DNA from: Pipra filicauda
Taxonomy: Eukaryota; Chordata; Aves; Passeriformes; Pipridae
DNA: 64,000 nucleotides
Direction of reading: 5' to 3'
Assembly (NCBI RefSeq): GCF_003945595.2
Contig: NW_024104773.1
Location: forward strand, 124,001-188,000
Shown piece by piece: positions 37,701 to 49,309 of this stretch. The notes under the pieces are model-generated. The model searched no databases, was not told the origin of the DNA, and saw only the letters and a program-made list of their open reading frames with translations. The stretch's first letter is position 1, and every line of letters starts with the position of its first letter. The position numbers and the translations under genes were made by a program.

Positions 37701-38149
37701 TTCCTCAAAGCAAAGATAATAATTCCTTGTTGTCAGTGTCCTTACACTTATTATATGAACTTTTAAAGGAAAAAACACCTTTTCATCACTAAGTGGAGAT
37801 ATTATGGAAGTCAGAGCTATATGAGACTCCAGATTACTTAAAGACTTAAGGTACCAGCCTTGAGCTGCTCTTGAGCGTCCATGCAGAAAATCAAACTATT
37901 CTACTTCATTGGGATTATTTGAGGGTATCAGAAAAGCACTTTGAGGATTTTGATTGTATGTCTACAGTGCCTACAAGTAGCCTTTGTTCCCAATCAATTT
38001 TTTAGACTGTTTGATTTTTAAAAAAATTAAAAATAAAAAAGTCAATAGACGAGAGGGTCCAGAATAACCACATAATCAATAGAGACAAAACCACATAATC
38101 AATAGAAACAAAAAATCTTGAGCAATAGGAGAACAAACTTTACTGAAGA
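31726..38149. other. Long non-coding stretch, little recognised
   Basis: No exon or transposon was recognised over 6.4 kb. Homopolymer tracts are a T-rich run at 34083-34114, 12 As at 34292-34303, 16 As at 34473-34488 and 15 Ts at 37557-37571. Overlapping open frames of 203 codons (minus, 32854-33465) and 127 codons (plus, 32980-33363) have no recognised domain. Segment 32085-32180 faintly resembles an old CR1 end ('ggtcatgtagtctgtctccctgcccca'). Confidence 0.45.
38067..38112 (+). repeat. 23-bp tandem duplication
   Basis: ACCACATAATCAATAGAGAC plus AAA (38067-38089) is repeated at 38090-38112 with one G-to-A change. It lies just upstream of the decayed CR1 element beginning near 38150. Confidence 0.92.
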
Positions 38150-39005
38150 TATGATATTACATGTTGTCATAAAAATTGCGAAACATTGCAGAATGATCTG
38201 ATGCTGGGAGAGAAACTGGCAAATAAAATTCTGTCCCAATAAATACAAAGAATGACATTGTGGGGTTAGAAAAAAACTGCCCCAAAATTAGCTGTACCCA
38301 CCTAATGATGCACTCTAAATTTTTAAATATACCTCCAGAAAGAGGTGTTGATTTAATGCATACAGCTCAAAGGAAACGTCAACACAATGTCAGCAGGACA
38401 GTAGTCAAATTGTGCCAGGGATTATTACTAAAAGAATAGAGAAAAAACCAGAATATTTCCTTCCAATCCAGTGTATGCTACTTGTATTCCCAGTGCATCA
38501 TATGCACTTCTGGTTATCCCATCTAGGAAAGGTGCAAAAGAACTTGGATGACTGAAGTGAGGGACAAGAGAGGCAATCAAAGTCAAAGAACAGTTCTGAG
38601 CCATGACAGAGTCTTTAGCTCTGAAAAGGAAGAGATGTGAAGACAAGACGCTGTAACAGAATTTTGCACAGCATGGAGTCATTACACAAGAACTAGCGAG
38701 TACCAGATGAAATGATCAGCCAAAAGATTTACACAAAGTGCTTGTTCACGCAGTGCATAATTAAATCATAGAATTCATCACAATAGGATGCTCTGGAAGT
38801 TATAAATAGGTTCAAAAAGCAATTAGGCACTGCATGGAAGGAGAGACTATCAAGGCCTGTTAAACTCAAAGCAGAGACACCACAGAGATAAAACAGAGGA
38901 AAACCCCAAGTTGGAATACACCTGAAGGTGGAAGAGAATGTCACAGAAGCTGGGCAATATCGATGTATTCCTGATTTAATTGGATATTCTTTCATTAGGC
39001 ATCTT
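38150..39005 (+). mobile_element. Ancient CR1-clade LINE, ORF2 end and 3' UTR
   Basis: The segment follows, with heavy decay, the ORF2 3' half of an old CR1-clade family common in turtles and crocodilians. Landmarks: 'gcagaatgatctgatgc...ctggcaaataaaattctgt' (trp-arg-phe-asn stretch before the 'KC' box), 'aaaattagctgtacccacc', 'acagtagtcaaattgtgccagg' (AVKKANR region), GGGATTATTACTAAAAGAAT, TTCTGGTTATCCCATCTAGG, 'acaagagaggcaatcaaa', 'agctctgaaaaggaagagatg', 'cttgttcacgcagtgcataa' and the 3' UTR block CAGAAGCTGGGCAATATCG. The predicted frame is shattered. Boundaries are approximate, and the start may lie earlier. Confidence 0.75.
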
Positions 39006-39479
39006 CCATGACTACAAACAGATACAAGTTATTGAGCTAAAAGAACTACCATCTGAGACAGTAACTCTTTGCTGTCTTAAATCCAGCCGTGGAACCTCAT
39101 ATATATCTGTACCTGAGGTGTTACCTCAAGAAAGGCTTGTTTCAGCCCTCCTTCAGTGAGATAACCAAGAAAACTTGAATATGTGTACAAGGGAGACATG
39201 ATGTAGTGGATGGAAAGAAAGGAAAGAGGGTGTTGTGTTTTATGCCAAGAGCATGTGTATTTTCCATGTAGTTCAGAAGTGATGTAGATTTGCTGCTGTC
39301 TCCACACGAGTATGAGAAGGAATAATGGAAGGAGATGGGTCTTTTGTAGACTGTGAACACCTGAAGGAGGCTTGTAGTATCAATAAGGAACATCAAATGC
39401 CCAAATATTTGCTGGGAGAGCATGGTGGGTTCAAGCTATCTATGAAGTCCTTGAAATGAATCAGGAACATATCAAATGG
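39006..39479. other. Spacer between two ancient CR1 elements
   Basis: No feature was recognised. Two overlapping minus-strand open frames (76 and 93 codons) have no known domain. Confidence 0.45.
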
Positions 39480-41985
39480 TGGAGGAAATTATAAGGAGAC
39501 AAAGTGTTGGGGATTTGGTTCTTCCTAATAGGAACTGATAAAAGGGAAGGTGACAGGTGAAAGGGCTGTGAATTGCTATTCTAAGAAAAAAGGAAGGAGT
39601 CAGAGAAAAAAGGTAAGGATAATGGACTTCCCCCTAAAAAAAAGTAAAAAATAGCAAATTTCAGCAAACCCAGGGAACTCATCTGTAGGGTCTCTTGGGA
39701 AGGTAATTTAAGGGATAAAGGGGGGTGGGAGAGCTGGCAGTTATAGCAAGAGAGTGTATTAAAGGTACAATAGCAGCCTGTCTTGATACAGGGGAAGGAC
39801 AGAGAGCACAGTGAGAAGCCATTACAACTGCATCAGGAGTGTTTTAAAGGCCTGAAAATAAACTAAGAAAAAAAGTAATGACACAAAAGGCAAAAAAGTG
39901 CATCATTAAGGATGAGGGATAAAAACCTTAGGGAGGGTTTGGGATAAAATTGGTTTCAGGTTGAAAGGAACATATAGAGTAACATGAAAAAGTCATAAAA
40001 ATACATTAAAAGTAGGAAAAAAAACCATAGAAAATTACTGGTCCATTACTTATCAGGGAAGGAGAATAAATAGCACATGATCCAAAGAAGACTGAAGAGT
40101 TCAATACTCTTTGTTGCAGATTGCACTAAAAAATTATGAACAGCTACTTAAGGCAATTAATTTTTACAAGAGCATAAGAGGACAAGGTCAAAGAGAAAAT
40201 TAACAGGTTAAAGACCATGTAGGTAAGGTACAGCTATTCAAATTTATAAGGTATATTGGAATTCACCAAAGGATTTTGAAGGAGTTCACCAAAATAATCT
40301 ATGAACCATTTGCAATCACCTCCGAGGACTTGAGAAAGACACAAGAGAGGCCAGTGTGTTACAGTAGAGAAAGGAGAGCACATAAGAAAAAAGGAACCCA
40401 AAACCATGGGGCCAGTCACATCACCTTTATCCCTAGGCTGACTCTGGAAGGAGTCGCTGAACAGTCTATAAGCACCATGGTAAAAGCCAGTTGATAGGAA
40501 ACAGCCTACAGGAATTTGCAAAGAATATATCATGTTAGATCAATCAAATTTTCTCCTTGACAAGGTAGCACAAGTGTTGGATGAGAATGCAATAGGAGAT
40601 ATGACTACAGCTGACTTCACTGAGGCTTTCTCACAGTTTCACTTAACATCCTGTAATCAGTTGAAAGGAAGATGGGACAGTGGATATTTCTGAAATGTGT
40701 GTTCATCATTGCAAACATATTTATTCACACTCAGACATTTTACCTGTTCTGAGAAGGTCAATTAATCAAATTTTTTTAGCCAGAATATCTTAGCTGCCTT
40801 GAGGACGGACAACAGGACAAGAAGCTGCCATGCGTTAGCTGCTTCAAAAAAACTGGTCTTTTCCCATTGAAAAATGGGAGGCAGCTGAAAGTGCTTTGCC
40901 CCTTTGTTAAAGAGGGGTAATTTATCATCTTTTGCCTTGCATGAGAACATATAACTTGTTTCTCCCTGATGACAGATCAGGAGACGCAAAAAAACCCAAC
41001 TTCCCTTGTCTGACCCTCTGTATGCAGGAAGTGGCCATTGCCCTGGTGAAGTTAATGAGTGGTGTCCAGTTATTAAAGATTTCTCTTTAATGAACCCTGT
41101 GCACAAGGATGAAGTTTAGATTACAGACATGTCTTCGGATCCAGTAAACCCAGCATTTCAACTATTAATTAGAGCTTGCTATCAAACTCAGAGAGCATTA
41201 CAAGGAGTCCTGTGAGGGTCTTTCATGAATGTGGCTCATTCATTATAGAAAGGCCCATAAAATTTGCTGATAAAGTCAAGCTGAGAGATGTTGCTGAGAC
41301 ACCAGAGGTCAGGTTGACAAACAAAAATGATCTTCACATATTGAGGAGTTGCTCTGATAAAAGCAAAATCAGTAAATAACTGTTCTGCTTAGGAAGGAGA
41401 ATTCCAATGCAAAATGGGTAATAACTGGCAAAGCAGCAAAGCTGCAGCAAAGAAATCAGGGTGAGAGCAGAGCACTAAATAGGACTCAACAATATGCTGC
41501 TGTGGCAGAAAAGACACATCTCATTCCTGACTGAATTGACATATGGGAGACACAGAAGATAATTAGGATTATTCTCCTTTATCTTGGTGGCAAAACCTCA
41601 GCTGGAGTATTGTGTCTATTATTGGGCATCCCACTAAGATGTAGAAAGATTGGAGAGAGTCCAAAGGAAAACAGCAAGGATAGCAAGTTTAAAAATGGCC
41701 TATGGGAAAACTGACTTTCTTTTGTTTAGGAAATGATGATATGGAGAGGGATATATCAGTGGTTTCCCAGTACATACAAGGTTATGGAAGAGGCCTATGG
41801 AGAAAGAGAAATTTACAGAATCAATGGTTCACATTAGACTGTTAGAGAATGTTAATGAAGAAGGACAGCAGAAATACCTCAGAAAATTTGGAGACCTCCT
41901 CCTACAGAGCTTTTAAAGAACAGGTTAGACAGATATTTATCACTGATGAGATAAAGATGTGCTTAATCCTAACCTGTGTAGGAAT
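39480..41985 (+). mobile_element. Ancient CR1 LINE, most of ORF2, badly decayed
   Basis: The order of blocks follows ORF2 of the ancestral sauropsid CR1: 'gagagctggcag' (39729), GGAAAAAAAACCATAGAAAA with 'ttactggtccattact' (40015), 'acaggttaaagaccatgtaggtaagg' (40203), 'catgttagatcaatcaaattttctccttgacaaggta' (40531), 'gactacagctgacttcactgaggctttctcaca' (decayed RT motif A, 40603), 'ataaaatttgctgataaagtcaagctgagagatgttgctgagac' (decayed FADDTKL box, 41258), 'tgcaaaatgggtaataactggca' (41407), 'cctcagctggagtattgtgtct' (41597), 'gattggagagagtccaaaggaaaacagcaag' (41649) and 'aaagaacaggttagacagatatttatc' (41915). About 2.5 kb survive, with stops throughout. Roughly 40690-41130 did not align to the family by eye and may be an inserted sequence or just too decayed. 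Confidence 0.8.
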
Positions 41986-43191
41986 AAATATCCTTCCACC
42001 CCATACCCTTGAATTCAAGCCTTGGCACCTTTTTTCCTACCCTGTGGCTCAAAGGATTAGTAAAAAGGGGAGAAGGCAAGGAAGTTTTCACTTATAAATT
42101 GTCAGACAATAACACAAAAAAACCCCAGCATTCAAAGGATATTATCTGAAAATGTAATTTTTACTCTGTAAGTAAAGAATTGTTTATTTCTGAATGCTTG
42201 GTGAACATATTCTGTCTGTCTTTGTCACATCTCAAGTGTTGCTCCTGTCAGATTCCCTCATTTCACAGTCCCTTCTTCCCCCAAATTTTCTACTTAAAGA
42301 GCAAGTAAAACCCATTTCCTGGTAGGTTTCATCTTGTCAGAAGAACAACCTGATCATGTGCATGAATGGTTCTTGCAGCACTTTAAAGCTGCACCAGCTA
42401 CTTCCTCCCAAGAATAAACCAGAGGTTATGTTACCATAATGTCTGTTTTCTAAGAAATGAAAGGCAGCTTCTGACTTGCAATGCCTGCTCTTGTGTCTTA
42501 TCCAATGTAAAGGATGTTACAATGGAAAGTATCAGGGTAAAATTTAGCTTTAAATGCATTTTTTCCCTTATAAGCCCATCTTTCACTTTCTAAGTACACT
42601 TAGAAAACTAAATGACACCAGAGAAAAGCTGTCTTAAAAAGAGGGTTCCAAACACAAAAGATTTGCCAAAATCAAATTTCCTCAGGTTTCTCAGATTTTG
42701 AGACATTTCTTAATAGAGTCAAACTTTAGGAAAAAATAAAAACAATTGTAGCATCTAATGCAGCTCCCCTCCTACCAAGACAGAAGTTCTTATACTGTGT
42801 TGTATTAACCATGCAAGGAGGAGATTGGTCTGGTTCAAAGACTAATCCAGGGCTCCGGCCTAACAGAAGTGCCTTGCGTTTCTGTCACTGAACTGACGCT
42901 TTTACAGCTTCATGCACTGTGCTGTTGGCGCTTTGCTACCACCATGGTTGCTCACCTGGGCTCGCAAGATTGTCAGGTTGATCCCTTGTTCCCCAGGATT
43001 CTGCAGCTGAAGTTGGAGTACTCCAGCAGGGTGGGACGACTCTGGGTCAGAAGATGGAAAGTATATACAAACATCCAGGAGAATCTTGATTATTTGGGAA
43101 CAGCAAGAAACTTCCATCTCAACATCAAAGCCCATATGGCCCAGAATAAAGCAAGGCATATGCCTGCCATGGCTTCTCCCTGATCTGCTCT
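41986..43191. other. Non-coding stretch, nothing recognised
   Basis: No gene or repeat family was recognised. The 104-codon plus-strand open frame at 42869-43183 runs up to a CR1 end and has no known domain. Confidence 0.5.
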
Positions 43192-43255
43192 GACTGGCTG
43201 GACTTGATGATCTTGGAGGTCTTTTCCAATCTTAATGATCTATGATTCTATGATT
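43192..43255 (+). mobile_element. Terminal CR1 LINE fragment
   Basis: GGCTGGACTTGATGATCTTG, then 'gaggtcttttccaatcttaatgatctatgattctatgatt', is the last 60 or so bases of avian CR1 with octamers at the high-coordinate end. Everything upstream in the element is missing. Such ultra-short 5'-truncated copies are typical of CR1. Confidence 0.9.
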
Positions 43256-44827
43256 GTCCCATCCGGAACACCCATGAAGTGTCTAAGGCTGCTCAGATGG
43301 GACCATGTCTGGATGTAGAATGGAGGTTGGTTTGGTGTATTGTCCACTGGGCTATGACCATGTAGGTTTAAACATGGGATGACTGAAGCTGTCATAGTCG
43401 ACTCTTCTATAGTACTGAAGAAAGTCATGGAATGACAAGCTTGCAAAAAACCAAACCAAACAACTAACAGATGGAATAACTGAGATTCACACAGCAGGCC
43501 TGTGAGCCGCACTTGAGAGAAACAAAAGCCTTAGCCAGGGTAGTGAACTCTTCAGAAAACAAAACACAGTTCAAAACAGTGGCTTGCAAGAGTTGCAAGC
43601 CACGTGTAAGGAGTAACTGCATTTCCCAGTCAACAAATCCCTTCAGTAAACACTGGCAACAACATAGTTTACTCAGAGAGAGTAACCAGATTCCAAAGAA
43701 ACACTTGCTCAGGCAGAGTTGGGAATGTCAATTAAATCAGAGCTGTTTCACTTCTTATACATCACACCAGTGCAACAACACTGCAGACACTGGGAAAGTC
43801 TTGTAAAAGGGGAGATGAGCATTTTAGGTTCATGAGAAAACAAAAGTTAGGAGTTCTGAAACAGAAGGAATCAAGTCTTAAATAATTAGTTCAGGGCTTC
43901 ATTTTCCTTCCAGGGAGGTTTTATAATAATAGGTTGGGTTTACTGGATTTCAATACCATTAAGTCAATACCACAACGGTGACTTGCAGTTCTGTCCTTAC
44001 TCTGCAAGGTAACACACAAGCGAGAAACCAAACAAGGCTAAGTCTTAACCTTCCTGTAGTAGCTGGACATCCCAGGGGAGCTCAGACCCGCAAGCGTTCA
44101 CAGCGCAGAGCCAGCGCAGTCCTGCTGGCTGTAGGTCTGAGCCAGCTTGGGCAGGTCTGGCCTCAGTGGTTTGCAGCAACAGCAGAGTTAATCCATGTCC
44201 TGGGTAATCCCCTCACAGGTAATTAAGAATTGACAGTATCCTGGAACCACCTGAGAAAAGTGCACAGCACCCTGCTCATTGCAAGCCTAATTCTCTTGAA
44301 AATTCAACCATGGAAATATAAGTGACATTACTGCAAAGTGTTTTACTGGGGACCAGAACACGCAAAGAGAGGAGAGGGACAGGCACTCCCCAAAGCCAGA
44401 AAAATCTCTTTTGGGTGGGGTTAAACTAGGTAGCAGATAGATCTATGGAGTACCTCCAATTTGCTTTTATTTAGATGTTCTGCATGGGAATTGTATGGCG
44501 TGTCCATCAGTGCTGTGTGTTCTTTGGATGACTGCACAGCACTGAGTAAAAGCTAAATATTTATATATCTCTCACACAGCTGGACAATTTCAATAGGACA
44601 TGGTGAAGAAACTATTTAATATTTAATAAGGAATAAATCAGGTCAGTAGCTGTGTGAATTCTTCTGCATTTACTGTTCGATAGTGTATTTACTGTTCGAT
44701 GGATTTAAATTCATATAGAAGCAATATTACAGTACTAACCCAATACAGATTAACCATACAGAGACTTAGGTTCCCCGTTCTTTTATTTTGATTTGCTTAA
44801 GTAACATTGATGACCTTACTGAGCAGA
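43256..44827. other. Non-coding stretch, nothing recognised
   Basis: No gene or repeat family was recognised. It contains a 14-bp exact direct repeat, listed separately. Confidence 0.5.
44668..44700 (+). repeat. 14-bp direct repeat
   Basis: ATTTACTGTTCGAT occurs at 44668-44681 and 44687-44700, separated by 5 bp. It is a small local duplication with no other context. Confidence 0.9.
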
Positions 44828-44951
44828 GATCACAGAACCACAGAATGTTCTGAGTTGGAACAGACTCACAAGGATCATCGAGTTCAACTCTTAAGTGAAT
44901 GGCCCGTACGGGGATTGAACCCATTACCTTGGCATTATTAGCACCACACTC
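44828..44951 (-). mobile_element. tRNA-Ile-headed SINE with CR1-type tail (TguSINE1-like), 5'-truncated
   Basis: On the minus strand, 44951 to 44900 reads GAGTGTGGTGCTAATAATGC, then CAAGGTAATGGGTTCAATCC and CCGTACGGGCC. This matches the anticodon arm (AAT loop), variable region and T arm of vertebrate tRNA-Ile almost base for base. After the same CATTCACTTAAGAGTTG linker as the other copies, the minus strand continues 'aactcgatgatccttgtgagtctgttccaactcagaacattctgtggttctgtgatc', a CR1-X-like 3' end. The first roughly 23 bases of the tRNA (A box) are missing. A functional tRNA gene is excluded because the 5' half and acceptor stem partner are absent. Confidence 0.95.
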
Positions 44952-46111
44952 AAAGGCAAAGACCAAAGAGTTCCAGAAACAAACAATATTTTCTGGCATG
45001 CCAACTTCTGGACACTTAATTTGAGGTGTTTTAAAAAGATCTTGAGTTTCCCTAATGTATTGAGTCTGCTCACATCTGAGAACAAATCAGGAGTCCTCAC
45101 TCCAGACCTGGTTTCAACCCATTAACTGAGGCACCAAAATTAATCACCAATTTTGGAAATAATCTGCACCTAAAATAAATAGGCTTTAAAATTGGAAGAT
45201 GAGAGTAAAACAAAGATGTTTAAAAAAAAAAGTCTTGGCAAAGAAAGCTGAACTGAAGTATTGTCTTTTTTTCAAGCGTGTGTCGCTGTTGAAGTCTGTT
45301 TTTGGAGATGGGAGGCTTTTTTCTTTCTCTGATTTGCTTCTCATCACTTAGGAAACCTGCCAGCAGCTGAAGAGCAGCCACATTTCACATGCTTACCTTG
45401 AACTTTATTTGATAGAGCCTAAACCATTACGCTGTTTGATTGGATTAGGAGGAGTGCACTGCGGCATTGCATCATTACCAGAATTTAGTTGACCTCTGGG
45501 AAAATGTACTTCTGATGTCTCCATCAATCCAGCCTTGTGTTTTTAGCTCCAGCAGGAGAGATGCTGAGGGAAGCTCCAATTCAGGAGCTCAATCCCAGCT
45601 TCTGTGCAGGATCTTTCCCCTGAGAGCAGACAGCACAGGCACTGACCCGCTTGCGTGACTTCTGCAGCTGCTTGACTTTGCACAAGGTGACTGGCCCCAG
45701 CACGGGAGCGGGGAGCTGAACCGGGAATAACGCAGCCAGGAGATGTGCTGAGAGGCACGGAACAAGGGTGGAGGCAGAAGAGGAGGCTGTTGGACTGTGA
45801 AGCAATTTTTCAAACATGTGAGAAGCCTTTTCTCTTTTTTTATATTTTTTTCCCTGTTCTCAAACAACCTCCATTTATCAACATATGAAGGAGATTGATT
45901 ATAAAAGAAATATCCAGTCCAGAAGAAGATGAGTCTAAAGCAACTGCAGCTACTCAAAACATGCAAGGACACCTTGGTTTTCCACAACTTACAGCCTTGA
46001 TCTCATGATCAAGGATCCCAGAAAGAGGTGCTAATCCCTGTCCCTTCCAGGTACTCATAGAAGCTTAGGGGTTCAGCATGACAGAAACTTCTTGGGTTAT
46101 GAGTGTAGAGA
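44952..46111. other. Non-coding stretch, nothing recognised
   Basis: No gene or repeat family was recognised. Overlapping minus-strand open frames of up to 132 codons at 45543-45987 have no known domain, and the region is locally GC-richer. Confidence 0.5.
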
Positions 46112-46312
46112 GAATCATGGAATCATAGAATGGTTTGGGTTGGAAGGGACCTTAAAGATCACCTTGTTCCAAACCTCTGCCATGGGCGGGGCCACCTTCC
46201 ACTAGACCAGGTTGCTCAAAAGACCCAGCCAGCCCAGCCTTGAACACTTCCAGGGATGGAGTATCCACAATTTCTCTGGGCAACCTGTTCCAATGCCTCA
46301 CAGAGAGCAAAA
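46112..46312 (-). mobile_element. CR1 LINE 3' fragment, well preserved
   Basis: AATCATGGAATCATAGAATG then GTTTGGGTTGGAAGGGACCT, 'taaagatcaccttgttccaaacctctgccatggg...accttccactagaccaggttgctcaaaag' and 'aacacttccagggatggagtatccacaatttctctgggcaacctgttccaatgcctcac' are the reverse complement of the last 200 bp of CR1. Divergence from the remembered consensus is low compared with neighbours, suggesting a younger copy. Confidence 0.96.
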
Positions 46313-46557
46313 AGAATCACTGATAAAAGCTAGTCTTCTTTCCGCAAGCGTGCCTGTGCTGAAATCCCTCTCTGAATGTGAGCGAGGGGGTGAACTTAGT
46401 GTTGGTGCTAAATAAATCTTTGTGGCAGAAGGGGTTTTGGGGTAGATCTGTAGTTGAGTTTGCTTTGTTCTTTTCAGTTTGATGTGTTTGGGCAAGGGAA
46501 CCAGATGAGATAGTTTTGTTTCTAAATGGTTTTAGACAATTATAACCATTTGCTGGT
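46313..46557. other. Short spacer between two CR1 copies
   Basis: Nothing was recognised. Confidence 0.5.
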
Positions 46558-47224
46558 TGAGAGCCAGCTGAATATTAGCCAGCATGTTCCCAGGTGGCCA
46601 AGAAGGCCAATGACGTCCTGGGCTATATAAAAAAATAGTGTGGCTAGCAAGATCAGGGCAGTACTTCCCCTGTACTAGGCACTGGTGAGGCTGCACCTCG
46701 ATTCCTGTGTCCAGTTCTGGGCCCCTCAATTCAGGAAGGGCATTGAGGGGCTGGAGCATGTCCAGAGAAGGGCACCAAAGGTGGCAAAGGGTCTGGAGAA
46801 AATGCTATGAAGAACAGCTGGGAGAGCTGGAGGTGTTTAGCCTGGAGAAGAGGAGGCTCAGAAGTGACCTTACCACTCTCTACTAATCCCTGAAGGGAGG
46901 GTGTAGCCAGGTGGGGGTCAGTCTCTTCTCCCAGGCAACCAGGGATCAAATAAGAGGACATAGCCTCAAGCTGTACCAGTGGAGCTTCATGTTGCTCATC
47001 AGGAAGATTTTCTTCACAGAAAGGGTGATCAGATACTGGAATGGGCTGCCCAGAGAAGTGATGGAGTCACCATCCCTGGAGGTGTTTGAGGAAAGACTGG
47101 ATGTGGTACTTAGTGCCATGGTCTAGTTGACATGGTGGTATTTAGTCATAGATTGGACTCAACAGTCTCAGAGATCTTTTCCAACCTAATTCATTCTGTA
47201 ATTCTGTGAGTCTGTAATTTTATG
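46558..47224 (+). mobile_element. CR1 LINE, ORF2 C-terminal part and 3' UTR
   Basis: Blocks in order are CAGCATGTTCCCAGGTGGCC with 'aagaaggccaatgacgtcctgggc' (QVAKKAND region), 'tactaggcactggtgaggctgcacctcg' and 'tgtccagttctgggcccc', 'catgtccagagaagggcacca', 'agcctggagaagaggaggctcag', 'ggtcagtctcttctcccaggcaacc', 'gggctgcccagagaagtgatggagtcaccatccctggaggtgtttgagg' and the end 'gattggactcaacagtctcagagatcttttccaacctaattcattctgtaattctgtga'. The open frame at 46911-47126 is the surviving piece of ORF2 ('[20 protein letters not shown]'). It is inactive and 5'-truncated. Confidence 0.95.
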
Positions 47225-49309
47225 GTTTGATTTTAATATAGAAATGGTTGTTATGGGATAGGTTCACAACAGTGCAGGCAGACTTAAATTATTTTATTGC
47301 AACCCTCAGCTACATAATTGATGTGATATATATACCTATTAATAATGAAAATATTTTACTTCTTAAACTCTTGAAAAAAGTTTGGCAGCAAACTTATGTT
47401 TTGGATTGAGTTCACCACATCCATCTCTCAATGTGATTGAGGGAGGGAACTTAGCATTTTTCTATGTCAATCAAAGACTGTAGTTGTGGCAGAAGGATCC
47501 TTGGAACAGACTTGCTGTTGGGTTTCATTTGGGTACCTCTTTTAGGAGAGATTTCTTTTTTTAATCTCCTGTGATCTAATTCTTTGCACTTGCTTTGTTG
47601 TCACGAGATTTTTGTTTATTTAGGACAATTCCCAGGTTTCACAGGGAAGCGTTATTCAGCGGAGCTGGTTGCAGTGAGTGAGCACAGACAGGGTAAAGGA
47701 TTGTTTCAGTTTTTCATTTTCTCAGTAGTGCAGTACCATGGGGACACCACAGACAAAGACTTCAACTATGTTACCCCCAGAACCTCCACACGATGCACAA
47801 CTCCGAAGAGCTACAATGAAAAGTTTCACAGCACTCTCAGTCCCCTGACAGCTCAGAGCTCATACGGCCAGTTTTGATCTGAAATTGGCTCCAAATCAGA
47901 CCCTTCATGGCTACTGTCATGGTCAGACAGAGAAGAAACCTAGAGCAATTGCCCCAAACTCCTGTAATGCTCATTTTGAAAATAAACGTGGTCAAATGTT
48001 CCTTGAATTACCACACAATGAGTTAATTGATAACTTATCTTTTAATAAGCTTTCTGAAATCAGCTTTTACAAAGCCCAGCAGTCCAATATGTTGCCCACA
48101 CTAGAGTTTTTCATAATTAAAAATGCTTCTTATCCAGGTGCTTGTGTCTGTAAGATGCTTATAGGAGCAATTAATTATTTACTAAACCTTTATCTGTTTA
48201 TAATGAAAAATTCATAGAAAGTGTGACCATAAACAGACTAAGCTAGAAAAGACTTCAGTAGATGAAGAAAGAAAGAAAACTAAAAGCCTTTCATTTCAGA
48301 CAGTCTAAGTGCCTTTTCACCCACCAGATCATAGTGCAGAATGGAAAAGTTCCTTTATCCTATACTAATGTATAGGATGCTGCTTGACTTTGAAGAGAGA
48401 CATGCCATCTGTTTGACAGCTCTTCTTTCCATGCATCAGTCAGCTCTGGACAATGTTTAAAGCTATTTGCAAAGCTTGTCACACAACCAGCTACGTCCTG
48501 ATACTGTGATGTGCAAGAACTTTCTCTTGCAAAGCAACTTCCCATACTGACAGAGCACCCCCAGGTATCCCCATTTTTGCAGAGTGTAAAGCTGTTTCAC
48601 TCTTCCCCTGTGGCACCATCAAACCATCTGATTTTTGTAACTCCCCAGGATTCCCGTGGAGTGGGCTTAGGGGGATTGTTCCATTGGGTATCATGTATTC
48701 AAAGTATCAAATGCGTAAAATGACTGTGTTTTACTCCCTTTTATTGTTTTTTTTCCCTCAGAAAAGAACTCCTTTTATCTTAAAACGTGGGTGAGCTATC
48801 AATTCTTCTGTACGGTTACCCAAAAGGAACAAACTACTGCTAAACCTTTGCTTGACTGCCTTCATCATCAAATCTCATTTTTTTGTCACTGGCATTGTCT
48901 GAAGAAAGCATCCATAATATATGGGGCACCCCTTAATGAATACAGCAATGGAAGGCTGATGAAAGCTTTGTAAGACTGTTATGAGAAACAGAAAACAAAA
49001 GTGTAGGAGGTATGTGTAATAGCGAATACATTAAAAAAATAAAGGTAACCTCGTGGGAAATACTATTTTTCTACCCTGATCATTAGGGCAAGAGGGGTCT
49101 GAATTCCAGTATGCACTTGGTCCAAGGCTTTGATGGGAAATGTGCAGGTTTCTTTGTCTCATGTTCCTCAAAGCCTGCAAGATCAAAGCTGACCCAACAA
49201 CAAACATTCAGCATCTCTCAGTTTCGCCCAGGAAAAGAAGGGGAAAGAAAGGCACAGGAATCTGACAATACTAGTGGTATGTACAAATGATATCATCTAT
49301 CATCTGTCT
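47225..49309. other. Non-coding stretch, possible conserved element
   Basis: No gene or repeat family was recognised. Segment 47980-48225 is AT-rich with TTAATTGATAAC, AATTAATTATTTAC and similar homeodomain-like cores and no recognisable repeat; it might be a conserved non-coding element. Open frames of 97 and 110 codons (47584-47877, 47885-48217) have no known domain. Confidence 0.4.

Noticed and set aside
44900..44951. Functional tRNA-Ile gene
   Set aside because: Only the 3' half of the tRNA is present and it continues into a shared SINE linker and a CR1-type tail.
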